Positions 34,741-45,205 of a stretch of 64,000 nt of DNA are shown piece by piece. This DNA is from Cladopsammia gracilis (taxonomy: Eukaryota; Cnidaria; Anthozoa; Scleractinia; Dendrophylliidae). The notes under the pieces were generated by a model. The model ran no database searches, had not been told where the DNA came from, and saw only the letters and a program-made list of their open reading frames with translations. Both the position numbers and the translations under genes were made by a program. The stretch is taken from NCBI GenBank assembly GCA_022457155.1, contig JAJGOT010000029.1, forward strand, positions 1,499,501 to 1,563,500. Reading direction: 5' to 3'. The stretch's first letter is position 1. Every line of letters begins with the position of its first letter.

Positions 34741-34807
34741 GACATTTGCGCTAAAGTGTTTCGTCTGGCGAAGATCGCAACTACCTTGTGAAGTTGTTAT
34801 CGGGCAA

Positions 34808-34921
34808 AGATCTCATGTATGCACCCACCACAAAGACTAAACAATAGACTACACGGAAATAATAGATCACAAACAAAGAGAATACAATGTAAAACCGTGG
34901 TGGGTATATACATGAGATCTA
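34808..34921. repeat. Short inverted-repeat element
   Basis: AGATCTCATGTATGCACCCA and its partner TGGGTATATACATGAGATCT bound about 114 bp. No coding capacity. Confidence 0.65.
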
Positions 34922-35176
34922 AGCCTGTTATGTTATCGTGCCCAGAGTAAACATGTTTCGATCATGATTGGCGCAATGCGCAGCCTGGTGTGAACACTTT
35001 TCACAGTAAATCATGTTTCATTCGTGATCAGACTAAACATGTTTCGCCCTAGTGTGAACACAACAACAGTCTTCATTTTGCGCGTTACGCTTCTCAGTTT
35101 GCGCGGGAAAATACGCCCACCTGCTTTCACCTGTTCTTTTACGCGCCGACTAGATTAATGGCTACTAACGCTATTA

Positions 35177-35520
35177 GGCCCTATTTACATGGAAAGAGGA
35201 TGATCCTAGTGCTAAGATAATCCGAGAAGGTTCATTTGGTTTGCATGCAAAAATACAGCTTCCAGGATCAACTTTTCATTTGGTTTACATGAAAAATTCG
35301 GCAGGATGGTCCCAGTACCTTTGAGTTCGGCGTAGTTGCAAAGCAAGAAAGCAGGCGACAATAACAAAAGTGAAGATAACCCTGGGCCTCCCGAGGCCGT
35401 TTACATGGAGCTGGGATGATCCTAGCGCTGGGATCATCCTACCTCTCGGATAGCCTCTGGCGCTAGGGCCGAATGCAACCCTTCGCATGTAAACTGAAAG
35501 CAGAAAACATGTGGCATGTG
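35177..35520. mobile_element. Palindrome-rich MITE, copy 1
   Basis: Starts AGGCCCTATTTACATGGAAA and contains GGATGATCCTAGTGCTA and CTGGGATGATCCTAGCGCT blocks, which are half-palindromes, plus a middle part with AAGCAAGAAAGCAGGCGACA. The same family is at 41,111-41,497 with its middle part in the opposite orientation. Confidence 0.65.
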
Positions 35521-36289
35521 ATGATCCTTTTATTTTATTTATTTATTTATTTTTTGTTAACTTCGCATAATACTTCTTACAATAGTTTTATTACATCAAA
35601 CTAACCTACTCGTATTGTTACATGATACAAATGGTCAAATGGTACATACATTTGTCATCTTTAACAACTATCCTACAATTATTACACGAACTATTCTATT
35701 TCTTAAATTACTATATCCTTTACATGTATCAAGTAACCCCAATTTAACTATGGTTGTAACAGTTGGTAACAAACCACCCACAAAACTAAATGTAATAGTT
35801 ATTCATTTGTAAGAATAAATTCCAGTTAGCCTGGAACAACATCAGATTGCCAGTCTTAATTGCTATAAAGCGCTCAGTGTCACACCTTCTTTTAACTGTT
35901 TCAGTGAACAATGGGAAAAAAGGAAGAGTCTTGTCCTTTTGTCCTTGCGACAAGTCCACAAATGTTGCTTTGCTATTACAATAAAATAATTTAACAAGTT
36001 ACACCTTGTATCAAGAACACCTATTAAAACAGTTTGTAAATCAACTTTTCTTTGTTCATTTCTTAGTTCAATTCAGTTTTAACTGTAATGTTCTGGTACA
36101 ATTCCTGTTTACTTCACCACCTCTAAGATAGCGTGGTACCGCACAACGAATTCCCGTCAAAGTCAAAAAATTGGAGTCTTTTAATCCATTCGCTTTGGCC
36201 AAATCAAGTACAATGTTAGCCTTGACACAATTGTAGGCTTGCCGTCCACTCAAATTTTATGATTGTTTCAAATGATGGAACTCAAATGA

Positions 36290-36515
36290 TGGAAAACCGC
36301 AGGTCCCGAGTTCAAGTCACGCTCTGACAACCAGCTGAAGTTGTTTTCACGGTAGACCCGTGTTCAACTCCTCAGCCACGCTTGTAAAACAGCCAACTGG
36401 CCTGCCTCCTACCAGCTGGGATTTTTAAAATGTTATGTTTAATTTGCAAGATTTGTTTCCATATTTGAGTGGCGTGCCAGTGAATTAGCTGGATAGCTAA
36501 GTAATTTTCGATCCA
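36290..36515 (+). mobile_element. tRNA-derived SINE-like repeat
   Basis: AGGTCCCGAGTTCAAGTCAC contains a box-B-like GTTCAAGTC, followed by CTCTGACAACCAGCTGAAGT, CAACTCCTCAGCCACGCTTG and ending GAATTAGCTGGATAGCTAAG. This looks like the widespread coral SINE-like family I am familiar with. An A box is not clear. It interrupts the minus-strand LINE. Confidence 0.5.
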
Positions 36516-36704
36516 CTATAAACAACATTTGCATTTTTTTTTGCATGGTTTCATAACAAGGAAAGGTATCAAATTTTAAACGAAATTCAGACCACCAATG
36601 AAGCATCTCCTTTTAGAAGACAGAGTGTATTTTGTAATCGCCTATATTATAATTGTAATGAAGAAAAAAGCACCACCAATAGGCTTTAAGAAAGAGAGAA
36701 AATT

Positions 36705-36930
36705 GCTCGGGGGGGGGAGGGGGTACTCCCTTATATATGCTATATTGGTATGTGCCGCCCGATAGGGCAGGGTTTTTGAGGTGCTCAGTCCTTAGGGCGA
36801 CCCCGTAGCTGTCCAAACGATGTCTGTGATTGGGGAACGATACAATTAATATATCACTTGAACAATGCCCCTATCCCTAATCCCTATCCCAGCGGGACAA
36901 ATCTATTGTTTTCTTAGCGAATCAAAGACA
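36705..36930. mobile_element. MITE remnant with inverted arms
   Basis: GTCCAAACGATGTCTGTGAT at 36,812-36,831 is inverted at about 36,918-36,938 (ATCAAAGACATCGTTTGGAC). The left part has a G-rich GGGGGGGAGGGGGTACTCCC followed by TATGTGCCGCCCGATAGGGC, a sequence type common in coral repeats. Lies inside the decayed minus-strand LINE. Confidence 0.55.
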
Positions 36931-37614
36931 TCGTTTGGACAAGTGCTGGACTTAATTGGTATTTTTGGTATTGTGATCCTTAGATATTCCTTAGATAGAG
37001 TCACTAAATTGCAGTATCCACCCCAACGCGCAAAAAGAAAAAGATATGGGGTAAATTGGCTTTCCAAGGGGAGGAGACTGTTCATTGACAAATCTTGAGA
37101 TCCACGCGAGTCTGAGGGATTTAACAGAAGTTTCAAATTCAATTTTGTTTATTGCAGCTATTCTTGAAAATTTATCTGGACTTTTCCAAAGGAAATCGAA
37201 TATGATCGTCTGAAGAGATTTCATGAAATCCTGTGGGGAAGGGATAATTGATGGAATACATGTATAAACAACCTTAGAGAGTAAAAAGCTCTTAATTATC
37301 GTGACCTTTCCAAATAGAAAGAGGCCTCTGCAACTCCACCGACAAGTGCATTTTGGATTTAATCCCTGTACGTTTTTCCAACAATTCCTCATTGTTATTG
37401 CTAAAATGTACCCCCGGTGCTTTGACAGACTTACACCAGACATACTTATCACTTAAGGTCCTTATAAAGTTTTGCTGAGTCGCATACTGTGTCGGTTCTA
37501 TGTATTGCAGTTCGCACCATAAGCCGTAAGTTAGAGCTTGTGTTAGTGTTATGTATGTAATTTACTGAGGTTATTTTATGGACGAGAGTCACTGTAAAGT
37601 TAGAAAAAGTCAAC

Positions 37615-37981
37615 AAAATCCGAAGTTGATGTACTTCACTTTATGTTTTGCTTTCCTCGCATTCCTCGGGATGAATTATCAGGAGCATAATACGAACAAA
37701 ATCCGAACAAAATCCGAACAAAATCCGAAGTTGATCTACTTCACTTTATGTTTTGCTTTCTTCGCATTCCTCGGGATGAATTATCAGGAGCACATTCCGA
37801 ACAAAATCCGAACAAAATCCGAAGTTGATCTACTTCACTTTATGTTTTGCTTTCTTCGCATTCCTCGGGATGAATTAGGAGCACATTCAGAACAAAATCC
37901 GAATAAAATCCGAAGTTGATCTACTCCACTTTATGTTTTGCTTTACTCGCATTCCTCGGGATGAATTATCAGGAGCATACT
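37615..37981. repeat. Tandem repeat of about 91-105 bp abutting GPCR A stop codon
   Basis: Four copies begin AAAATCCGAAGTTGAT at 37,615, 37,720, 37,814 and 37,905, each followed by TACTTCACTTTATGTTTTGC (TCCAC in copy 4) and CATTCCTCGGGATGAATTA. Unit 2 has a single copy (49,799-49,873). The array starts at the GPCR A stop codon and so would fall in its 3' UTR. Confidence 0.9.
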
Positions 37982-38872
37982 TTAGTTCTGACTTCGAAAA
38001 ACGTTTCGCAGTATGTCCATAACAGCGTGTCGAATGTTTCTCATCTTCCAACAGTAAATCAGAGGATTGAGAGATGAACTGAGAAACACCAGCGTTAAAG
38101 AGTAATCCCGTAAATACCACAGTAAGGTACTTCGACAAGTGGCTCTATAGCCAACATTGATACAAATGAAAGGTAAATAACAAGCCGAAAACACGAGATA
38201 CACGTAGAATATAGCAACTGCAGTTTTCCTCAATCTCGCAGCATTTGTCATGTCACCGTTTGGTGCTACTTGTTGTACTTGCAGGGCTTGAATTTGATTT
38301 GTGTGGCGTCGTACGGCTGCATAAATCTTGTAGCAAAGCAATCCTGTAGTTATGTAACAAATAACCACAATAGTTGTAAACATAATGTAGCGAACGTTTT
38401 CAGGAATCCAGGCAAATAAAACAATCAACGAAAGAAATGCACTGAACACCCATATTGAGATCACTACAGCAACAACACGCTTGTGAGTTACAAGTTCCTG
38501 GTATCTGAGATGAAGATGAATAGCCAAGAATCTGTCTGCACTTAGAGCGACAACACCAAAGAACGAAGCATAACAAAATAAGTTTGCCTGGATGACATAC
38601 GCGATGGTTATGGCTTTAATGGTATTGTTGTTAGTGTTTTGTTCCATCTCCATGACAAGAAGCGCAATGTACAATGGTTGGACCAATAAACCAACACCGA
38701 GATCAGAAACAGCAAGACTCAGCAGCAATGTTTTTAAAGGGTTTGGCAACGACGAAGTTTTTCTTAGCGCATGTATTGTTATAATGTTCAACATGATGGT
38801 GGTGTAAGACAAGAAAGTGTTGAAGACGCAGTTAGCAATGGACGTCGACTTGTAGTCTTCACCTTCTGTCAT
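37982..38872 (-). CDS. Class A (rhodopsin-like) GPCR, copy A
   Basis: A single-exon 296-aa seven-helix receptor at the cell surface, ligand unknown. Class A landmarks are N29 (TM1, MLNIIT), D57 (TM2, LAVSDLGVG), D113-R114-F115 at the end of TM3 in place of DRY, W141 (TM4), CYLP 231-234 in TM6 where Tyr replaces the usual CWxP Trp, and NPLIY 269-273 (TM7), followed by a short helix-8-like tail ending RSQN. Position 3.25 is Thr, not Cys, and the short second outer loop has no Cys, so the usual disulfide is missing, as in melanocortin, EDG and cannabinoid receptors. A glycosylation sequon NNT lies at 82-84 in the first outer loop. Start chosen because it aligns with the second Met of copy B. Transcribed in the same direction as the other three copies. 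Confidence 0.9.
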   Translation of the reverse strand: MTEGEDYKSTSIANCVFNTFLSYTTIMLNIITIHALRKTSSLPNPLKTLLLSLAVSDLGVGLLVQPLYIALLVMEMEQNTNNNTIKAITIAYVIQANLFCYASFFGVVALSADRFLAIHLHLRYQELVTHKRVVAVVISIWVFSAFLSLIVLFAWIPENVRYIMFTTIVVICYITTGLLCYKIYAAVRRHTNQIQALQVQQVAPNGDMTNAARLRKTAVAIFYVYLVFSACYLPFICINVGYRATCRSTLLWYLRDYSLTLVFLSSSLNPLIYCWKMRNIRHAVMDILRNVFRSQN

Positions 38873-39089
38873 TGTACAGAACTGACTTGAAAGTCTTCTC
38901 CAAGTTTATATCGAAACACAGGTTTTTTCCGAGTAAGTTTGTCTAAATACTTTCTTTGCTATTTTTCTTTTCCAACTAAATGAAAGTCCTCCAGATGTTT
39001 AGAACATGTTCCACATAATACGTTTAATTCAGTGGATTAGTCAAATAATCTTGCCGTCTGCCATATTTTCTTCGTTGTTGTAAGATCGA

Positions 39090-39175
39090 GAATAAAGTAT
39101 TCGTTTCAACTCAACACAACTCTACCTTGATGAACTGACCAAAAGAGGACAGAAAGCGTATTAATATGTCGCGTT
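39090..39175 (-). promoter_or_regulatory. Candidate promoter of GPCR A
   Basis: On the minus strand CGCGACATATTAATACG is followed about 45 bp later by AGTTGTGTTGAGTTGAAACG and AATACT. Both blocks recur at the same relative place upstream of the three other receptor genes. The A/T core could act as a TATA box. The start codon is 220-300 bp further on. Confidence 0.5.
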
Positions 39176-39479
39176 CCGAATCTGTTGTACCTTCTGGCAG
39201 ATGTTTCAGATATTCGCAGACTTATCAGCCGGGCAAAGTTTCACGCTGTTATCATTAAAGCCTCAGTAAATAGACTAATTCTCAGTTTTTGGCCAAAACA
39301 ACTTTCGGCCTATGCCTGTTCAACTTAAGCACAAGATTCCGTGGAGTATTAAGAAAACAATCGAGAGGTAGCTTGCTGAAATTTCACTAATTACTGACCA
39401 CAATGTTGAAGGATAATCACATGCAATTCTTTACACGACACCTTAATATGACCTGGATAAATAATTATAACGAGAAACC

Positions 39480-40822
39480 GTATGCGAGAATCCTGCTGCT
39501 TGTTGGCTAGAATATAAATTGTTTTCAGCTTTGATTTAAAGTTATACTTCAATTGCCATTTAATATGACCAAACTTTGCCTACTGCTGCTGAAATTTAGT
39601 AATCAGGCAATGAATAACGAGAAATAAGTCTTAAGATAATTAAAGCTCCCCCCTCGGGAGGGAGGGAGGGGGTTACTCTTGTCTAATAAGTTTGAAAATA
39701 TAAGCGTCATTTGAGAATGTAAATATTATGCTAATTAGATCACGTGTCTCAATAAGGCCACAAAATCCTGGAAAAACTTTAAGCAAAAGCAGGAACACTT
39801 TATACTAAGAGCAATCATTGTTTACTGGTATCAGGGAAGTCACGAATGCAGTAACAAAATATCTCTGCATGGCCTTTGTAAGATATTGCAAAGCAGCTGT
39901 CCGCGTCTGCTTTCTAGTTTTGAGCGCTTTTTAATTAGTGTCAGATCTAGCTAACCGTGGTGTTGTTTTGAAGAGAACTGCCGTGTAATCTATTGAATAT
40001 ATGACTGAATACAAAGTCATTGGACCCCAAGACGCCTGCCAAACCCTCCCACGGAACCAGGACAATACAAAACCAAAGCCCAAAGGACTGTAAACTCCAT
40101 GATATCCAGAAATACATAACCAAGAAAGAATGAAGAAGTGGGCCCAGAGTCCAGAAGGGCAATATAAGAACGAAAAAAAAACCAGGGAGATATAAATCTT
40201 GCATGGAAGAAAAAGAAAAAGGGGGGGGGGGGGAATGGGATGTCGGCATAACTACAGGACCCCAAGACAACAGCCAAAGTCTCATGAAACCGCAGCACCA
40301 AAAGATCACAGTCAAACACGCCTTAGAATCCAATTCACGTTCTGATTTCGATTTAAGTTATTAATTGCCTTTTTTATGTGCCGCTAAAATGGCGGCGACC
40401 GTATAAGAAAGGGAAATTTCCATCGGCGAGCAGCGAGTATATGTCTATTTAAAGTTTGTTTATACATTAAAATTATGTTATTTTTATCTCTTTTTTTAAA
40501 GCAGCTCTGATAATTACTTGGTAGCAATTTTTATCGTGATTTCCCTTAATAAACAAAGTCTGCAAACTAATCTTTTCCCATTTGTTATCAACTGACACAG
40601 CCGCCTCCAATTACGATCTTTCTTTCTAAAGAATGAATGGAGAAATATAACTTGACAGTTCATTTAGGTTTAAGAATAATTGCTTTTATTATCTTAAGAC
40701 TCATTTCTAGTTACTGTTCATTGACTGATTACTACATTGGAGCAGCAGTAGGCAAAGATTGGCCATGTTAAATGGCAATTGAAGTTGAACTTTAAATCAA
40801 AGCTGAAAACATTGTATATTCT
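39480..40822. repeat. Inverted repeat made from GPCR upstream DNA, unit 1
   Basis: The left arm (39,485-39,645: TGCGAGAATCC, TTTAATATGACCAAACTTTG, ACGAGAAATAAGTCTTAAG) is repeated inverted at 40,680-40,822, where an insertion cuts it off. The 1-kb spacer (39,650-40,680) contains an open frame of 128 codons with no domain and a poly-G run at 40,222-40,233. It is shared with unit 2 (51,313-52,290). Confidence 0.75.
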
Positions 40823-41497
40823 AGACTCATCGGCGTACGAGGGGGAGGGGCTGGGGGGGCTGCTGGGGGGGGGGGGGCTGCAGCCCCCCCAGTCGTAAAA
40901 AATATAGTATTATTCGGGCAAAACTGGTCGACTATTCAGGCACCACAGACACAGAAAAATTGCTGAATTGTTTTGTGATTCAATGTCTCAAATTAATTGT
41001 TTTCATTTCGTAACTCACATTACTCACTTAACTTTCTAACCGAGCTCTATACTACATCGATCATGTCATTGATGTGATAACTCCATAAGATGCAACCGCG
41101 TGAGCAGACATAGGCCCTATTTACATGGAAATGGGATGATCCTAGTGCTAGGATCATCCGAGCGCAACATGTTTTCTACTTTCAGTTTACATGCCAGGGG
41201 TTGCATTTGGCCCTAGAGCTAAAATCATCCTAGCGCTAGGTTCATCCTATCTGAAAGGTAGGATGATCCTAGCGCTAGGATCATCCGAGCTCCATGTAAA
41301 CGGCCTCGGGAGCCCCAAGGTTATCTTCGCTTTTGTTATTGTCGCCCACCGTCTTGCTTTGCAACCGCGCCTAACTCAAAGGTACTGGGGCCATCCTGCC
41401 GAATTTTTCACGTAAACCAAATGAAAAGTTGATCCTGGATGCCGTATTTACGCATGTAAACCAAATGAACCTTCTAGGATCATCCTAGCACTAGGTC
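40823..41497. mobile_element. Unit-1-specific insertion including palindrome-rich MITE copy 2
   Basis: Absent from the equivalent place in unit 2. The right part (41,111-41,497) is the same MITE family as 35,177-35,520: AGGCCCTATTTACATGGAAA, several GGATGATCCTAGCGCTAGG palindromes, and terminal CCTAGTGCTAGGATCATCC against GGATCATCCTAGCACTAGG. The left part has G-rich tracts (40,842-40,877) followed by CAGCCCCCCCAGTCG. Confidence 0.7.
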
Positions 41498-41791
41498 GTA
41501 TTAATCATTATTATTGTATATAATTAGTATTAATGTATATAGAAATGTTTTTGCTTTAACTTAAATCGTGCATAAATAAAGAATGTTGTTAGATAATTTA
41601 TACGACATACAATATCACGTGACAAATATTATGCGTGCATGTTCTACATCCCTCTTTGCAAAATACACAATGCACCATTCCAAAAAGAAACAAAGTAATT
41701 CACTAATCAACTAAAAGGGAAACTAATTAAAGCCAGCAGTCCCAATAATAAATGCCCAAAGCTATCCTCAAAATGTTCATTATTTGTCAAG

Positions 41792-42058
41792 TCAAGTGAC
41801 AAAGTCCTGATATTTCGGATTCGGTCTTGAGATTCTTCCAGACCTCGTGACGACTTGCAGTCTTTGGGCATCAGAGTGTAGAGGGCCACTTGAATAAGGA
41901 ACCTCTGACGTAGTTCTTCCCAAATAAGGATTTAGTGGAGTTTGGGATCTGACAGGCTTCTTTGTCGGGGACTTCTGAGAGACTGGAGGCCTGGTAAGTG
42001 TCTTGGTTGGAGACTGGTGAGGACTTGAAGACTCAGGGGTAATATCCTCATTCGACAC
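41792..42058 (-). pseudogene. Gypsy pol C-terminal fragment
   Basis: An 88-codon open stretch, Pro/Ser/Lys-rich (SPTKTLTRPPVSQKSPTKKP), ending VVTRSGRISRPNPKYQDFVT and stop. The TRSGR-x-SRPP-like ending is the usual C-terminus of many animal Ty3/gypsy pol proteins. Same stop position relative to the remnant in unit 2. Confidence 0.65.
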
Positions 42059-42435
42059 TGTAGGAGGTTGCTGGCGAGCTGTAGCTAAAGTGAGCAGGAG
42101 AAGTTGCAGCTGACTGACCTGGAACAGATTCTGGAACAGCTAAGAGATGTCTTCGGTATCCGCGGCACTCTTTTATCCAAATTGCACAATGTAGGACCGT
42201 CGCTGGGAAGTTGGTTGTTTAACAATTCAGCTTTCGCATGATCTTTCTCAGTTTGAAGACTCACTGTGGATGGAGAGGGGGCATGCTGGTCATAATAAGC
42301 TTTCTAGATCTGCTATTGTCGCTTTGACTTTAAATGTGAAGAAACATTTCTGGTATTGGCTGAGGAGCTTCTTTGCCACAGGAAGAGTGCATCTTGTAAG
42401 TCTGGATATTGGTCGCTGGGCAGGAGAACCTAGAG

Positions 42436-42684
42436 TTAGATCTCTAGGAATGTTGCGGAGATTAAGGAGGCCAAGTAAGGGATAAGAACCATTCTTCTTA
42501 CACTTATCAAGCAGATTCTTGGCTTGTTTGACTGCATTTTCGACCAGGCCATTTGACTGAGGATGGTGCGGGCTGCTGGTGACATGCTCGAAGCTCCATT
42601 CATCAGCAAAGCATTGAAATTCTCTGCTTGCAAATTGTGGACCATTATCGGTAAGTGGCTAGCAGGGAATTCCATGGACGGCAA
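42436..42684 (-). pseudogene. Gypsy integrase core remnant, frameshifted
   Basis: The 82-codon frame is mostly out of register. In a neighbouring frame the DNA gives integrase-like words such as HHPQSNGLVENAVKQAKNLL near 42,570-42,515 and ASREFQCFADEW near 42,627-42,592. A catalytic triad cannot be read continuously. Matching damage is seen at 54,000-54,200. Confidence 0.55.
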
Positions 42685-43479
42685 AGTGACGCTTCATCTT
42701 CTCGATCACAGTTATGGAAGACAAATTGCATACGCAGAGTGTTCATCTTGAACCAACCAGAATAGGAGTCAACAAGTATCAGGTACTATGTCTGCGCTCA
42801 CAAGTGCATGTAGATGTAGTTAATTTCCTGAAAGTGACAGAGCCACTATTCAAGAGGCACTATATTTTTTATTTCACAGACAAAATGGACCTTTTTACTT
42901 ATGCGCAGAGTGGCATGAGTTGAGGTTTGCACTGCATGCATATTTTTCTTTTCATGATTAGTTGTCACATTAGTACATGCAAATTTATGCATGCATACTT
43001 TTATTACTATTTTTTGTCATGATTGTGCACTTCCAGTTCATAGCTTTGCCATATATACTTCCGGTTTCTTGACTACCAGCTACTCTCACAGTTCTAAACA
43101 ATAACGTTAGCAAAACCATCAGAGGTTTGGGACTGGGTGAATAACATGTGGTTCTTTCCGCTGGTGTGGTTTAGCACTGTTGCACGGCTGACACAAGGCT
43201 ATTGCAGAGTCGATATCAAGTGTCATGAAATAGAAGGCCAGTTGCTGGACATATTCTTTGCGTAACATCTGTGGAACTACAACTCTCATGCCTTTTAGGA
43301 TAATATCATTATCTATCTGGGAAATACGGTTTTACTTCTGGTGGTACACTCTTGAGCTTTTCTGGCCACCCATAAGTAATGAAATGCATGAGCCACGTTT
43401 TGCAGAACAGGATCGGCGAGAGTGTGCCTTTGGAGTTTAGCCATAAGTGTAGGTGAGATTGCTGTAAACGACAGTATAC

Positions 43480-43914
43480 TTATGTCAAACTGATAATTAC
43501 CCTCAGTACCAAGCTTCTCATTAGTGTATAGGCACGTGACAATGTGTCCGCTACATAGAGCTCAGTTTCTTTCTTGTAAATGAACTTCAAATTGTACCTC
43601 TGTAGCTGTAACAGCGTCCTTTGAAGACGGGTAGGGGCCGTGTGAAGAGGCTTGTTTACAATTGCAGTGAGAGGCCTGCGACCAGTTTCAATGATGGCTT
43701 CTCTACCATAGATAAAAATCGTGTGAAATTTCCTGCATGCAAATACTGCTGCAAGCAGTTCCTTCTCGATCTGCGCATATCGAGTTTCAGCTTCTGTTTT
43801 GGCTCGTGAGGTACACATCCTGTAGGCCTGCGGCACCATCGAGGAGTCTACTGACAGTGTAACAGGCTTTGAATGATCAAAAAACGTAAGGACTGGTGGT
43901 TGAAAGATGTTCAA
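43480..43914 (-). pseudogene. Gypsy RNase H fragment
   Basis: An open 144 codons containing QPPVLTFFDHSKPVTLSVDS, TRYAQIEKELLAAVFACRKF, the tether-like YNLKFIYKKETELYVADTLS and RAYT. The active-site region after LSVDS is altered (PQAYRM), and no upstream RT is present. It lies about 10 bp from the GPCR B stop codon. Confidence 0.75.
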
Positions 43915-43924
43915 CTTCAGGAGT

Positions 43925-44926
43925 TTAAACGCTCGTTGCTGAAGTGTTCCCCAGCTCCATTGTATGTCTGTGTACGCAGCTCCTGTTTATGCTGTGTTCG
44001 CAGCTCCTTCGGTGATGCCCTAGGAAAATGTTTCGAAGTATTTCCACAACAGCGTGTCGAATGTGTCTCATCTTCCAACAGTAAATCAAAGGATTGAGAG
44101 ACGAATTGAGATACAAAAGCGTTCCAGCGTACCACTGTAAATGCCATGTTAACGTACTTTGACCACAGAATGTAAATGTAACATTGATACAAAAGGATGG
44201 CAAAGAACAAGCTAAAAACAAGAGATACACGTAGAATGTACCTACTGCAGTTTTTCTCAGTCTCGCAGAATTTCTCATTTCACCATTTTGTTCTACTTGT
44301 TGTACTTGTAGGGCTTGCATTAGATTCTTGTGACGTCGTACGGCTGCATATATCTTGCAGTAAAGTAATCCTGTAGTTATGTAACAAACAACCTCAACTG
44401 TTATGAAAATAATGGAAATAACGTTCTTTGGGATCCAGTCCAATGCATCAATCAAGGTTAGAGATGCACTGAACACCCATATTAAGATCACTGCAGCAAC
44501 AACACGCTTGTGAGTCACAAGTTCCTGGTATCTGAGATGAAGATGGATAGCCAAGAATCTGTCTGCACTTAAAGCGACAACACCGAAGAACGAAATACAA
44601 ATAAATAAAAGCGCCGAAATGAGAAACGCGATAAATATGGTGTTATAATTATTGTTGATAGTTGTTTGTTCAAACTCCATGACAAGAAGTGCAATGTACA
44701 ATGGTTGGACCAATAAACCAACACCAAGATCAGAAACAGCCAGACTCAGGAGCAATGTTTTTAAATGTTTTGGCAACGACGACGTTTTTCTCAGCGCGTG
44801 TATTGTTATAATGTTCAACACGATGGCGGTGTAAGACAAGAAAGCGTTGAAGACGCAGTTAGTGATGACCGTTGAATAGAAGTCTTTAGCTTGTGTCATT
44901 GTGTAGAACTTGAAAGAACTCTGCAA
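43925..44926 (-). CDS. Class A GPCR, copy B, with PDZ-type tail
   Basis: Intronless, 333 aa, clearly paralogous to copy A (shared blocks such as RKTSSLPKHLKTLLL and LRYQELVTHKRVV). Landmarks: N38, D66, DRF 122-124, W150, CSLP 240-243 in TM6, NPLIY 278-282. No Cys at 3.25. Two Met starts exist, M1 and M10; M10 aligns with the start of A (MTQAKDF against MTEGEDY). After helix 8 it has a 30-residue extension absent from A (RRSCEHSINRSC...NTSATSV). This ends in T-S-V, which fits a class I PDZ-binding motif. The tail DNA consists of 24-25 bp GGAGCTGCG repeats and borders the gypsy remnant. Confidence 0.9.
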   Translation of the reverse strand: MQSSFKFYTMTQAKDFYSTVITNCVFNAFLSYTAIVLNIITIHALRKTSSLPKHLKTLLLSLAVSDLGVGLLVQPLYIALLVMEFEQTTINNNYNTIFIAFLISALLFICISFFGVVALSADRFLAIHLHLRYQELVTHKRVVAAVILIWVFSASLTLIDALDWIPKNVISIIFITVEVVCYITTGLLYCKIYAAVRRHKNLMQALQVQQVEQNGEMRNSARLRKTAVGTFYVYLLFLACSLPSFCINVTFTFCGQSTLTWHLQWYAGTLLYLNSSLNPLIYCWKMRHIRHAVVEILRNIFLGHHRRSCEHSINRSCVHRHTMELGNTSATSV

Positions 44927-45139
44927 TGGAATGGAAACGCGGTTTTTTCCGAGTGAGATTGACTTCTTCGCTGTTATTCTTTTTCAAAATTATGAAAAAA
45001 AAACCCAGACGTTCAGAACATGTTCCTCTCACACACGTCGTTCAGTTACTTGGACTGGTCAAATAATTTGATCTCTAATGTTTTTCTTCAGAAATACAGT
45101 TGAATTTGTTAGAATCGATTCGTCGTTGGAAGAACTTGA

Positions 45140-45205
45140 ATGTAGTATTCGTTTGAACGCAACACAACTGTAGAACGGAGAACGGAAAAGTATATATTTC
45201 GCGTT
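45140..45205 (-). promoter_or_regulatory. Candidate promoter of GPCR B
   Basis: Minus strand: CGCGAAATATATACTTTT, then AGTTGTGTTGCGTTCAAACG and AATACT. Same block order as in the other copies; here the A/T core is a better TATA match. Start codon 220-270 bp downstream. Confidence 0.5.

Larger units (their letters stand above)
35530..37452 (-). pseudogene. L1-Tx1-like LINE 3' portion, broken, minus strand
   Basis: From right to left: a thumb-like segment at 37,452-36,990 (GLFLFGKVTIIKSFLLSK, IIFDFLWKSPDKFSRIAAIN, TSVKSLRLAWISRF) parallels 15,930-16,200 of the larger LINE. After interruptions, LTLTGIRCAVPRYLRGG (about 36,165-36,115) parallels SMRHSIPANLK at 16,550. LIGVLDTRCNLLNYFIVIAK, then HLWTCRKDK (36,030-35,930), parallels IGILTSECPLLNYLILIGK at 17,035. 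An ATTT tract at 35,530-35,560 is the tail. A SINE-like repeat and a MITE were inserted between the pieces. Confidence 0.75.
41515..43920 (-). mobile_element. Ty3/gypsy-type LTR retrotransposon remnant, unit 1
   Basis: On the minus strand, pieces of a pol polyprotein run right to left: RNase H (43,914-43,480), the linker and integrase region (about 43,340-42,440, badly broken) and the pol C-terminus (42,058-41,792). A purine tract, then TGTAGAACATG, opens a candidate short LTR at 41,648-41,515. There is no RT domain, gag or 5' LTR. The homologous remnant at 52,993-55,140 in unit 2 shows it inserted before the segmental duplication. Confidence 0.75.

Noticed and set aside
36290..36330. Functional tRNA gene
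   Set aside because: Only a box-B-like GTTCAAGTC is present, without an acceptor stem or cloverleaf; fits a SINE-like repeat.
39947..40333. 128- and 100-codon overlapping frames, repeated at 51,563-51,952
   Set aside because: Two overlapping frames on one strand cross a poly-G tract and differ in length between the duplicated units; a coding region would be better kept.
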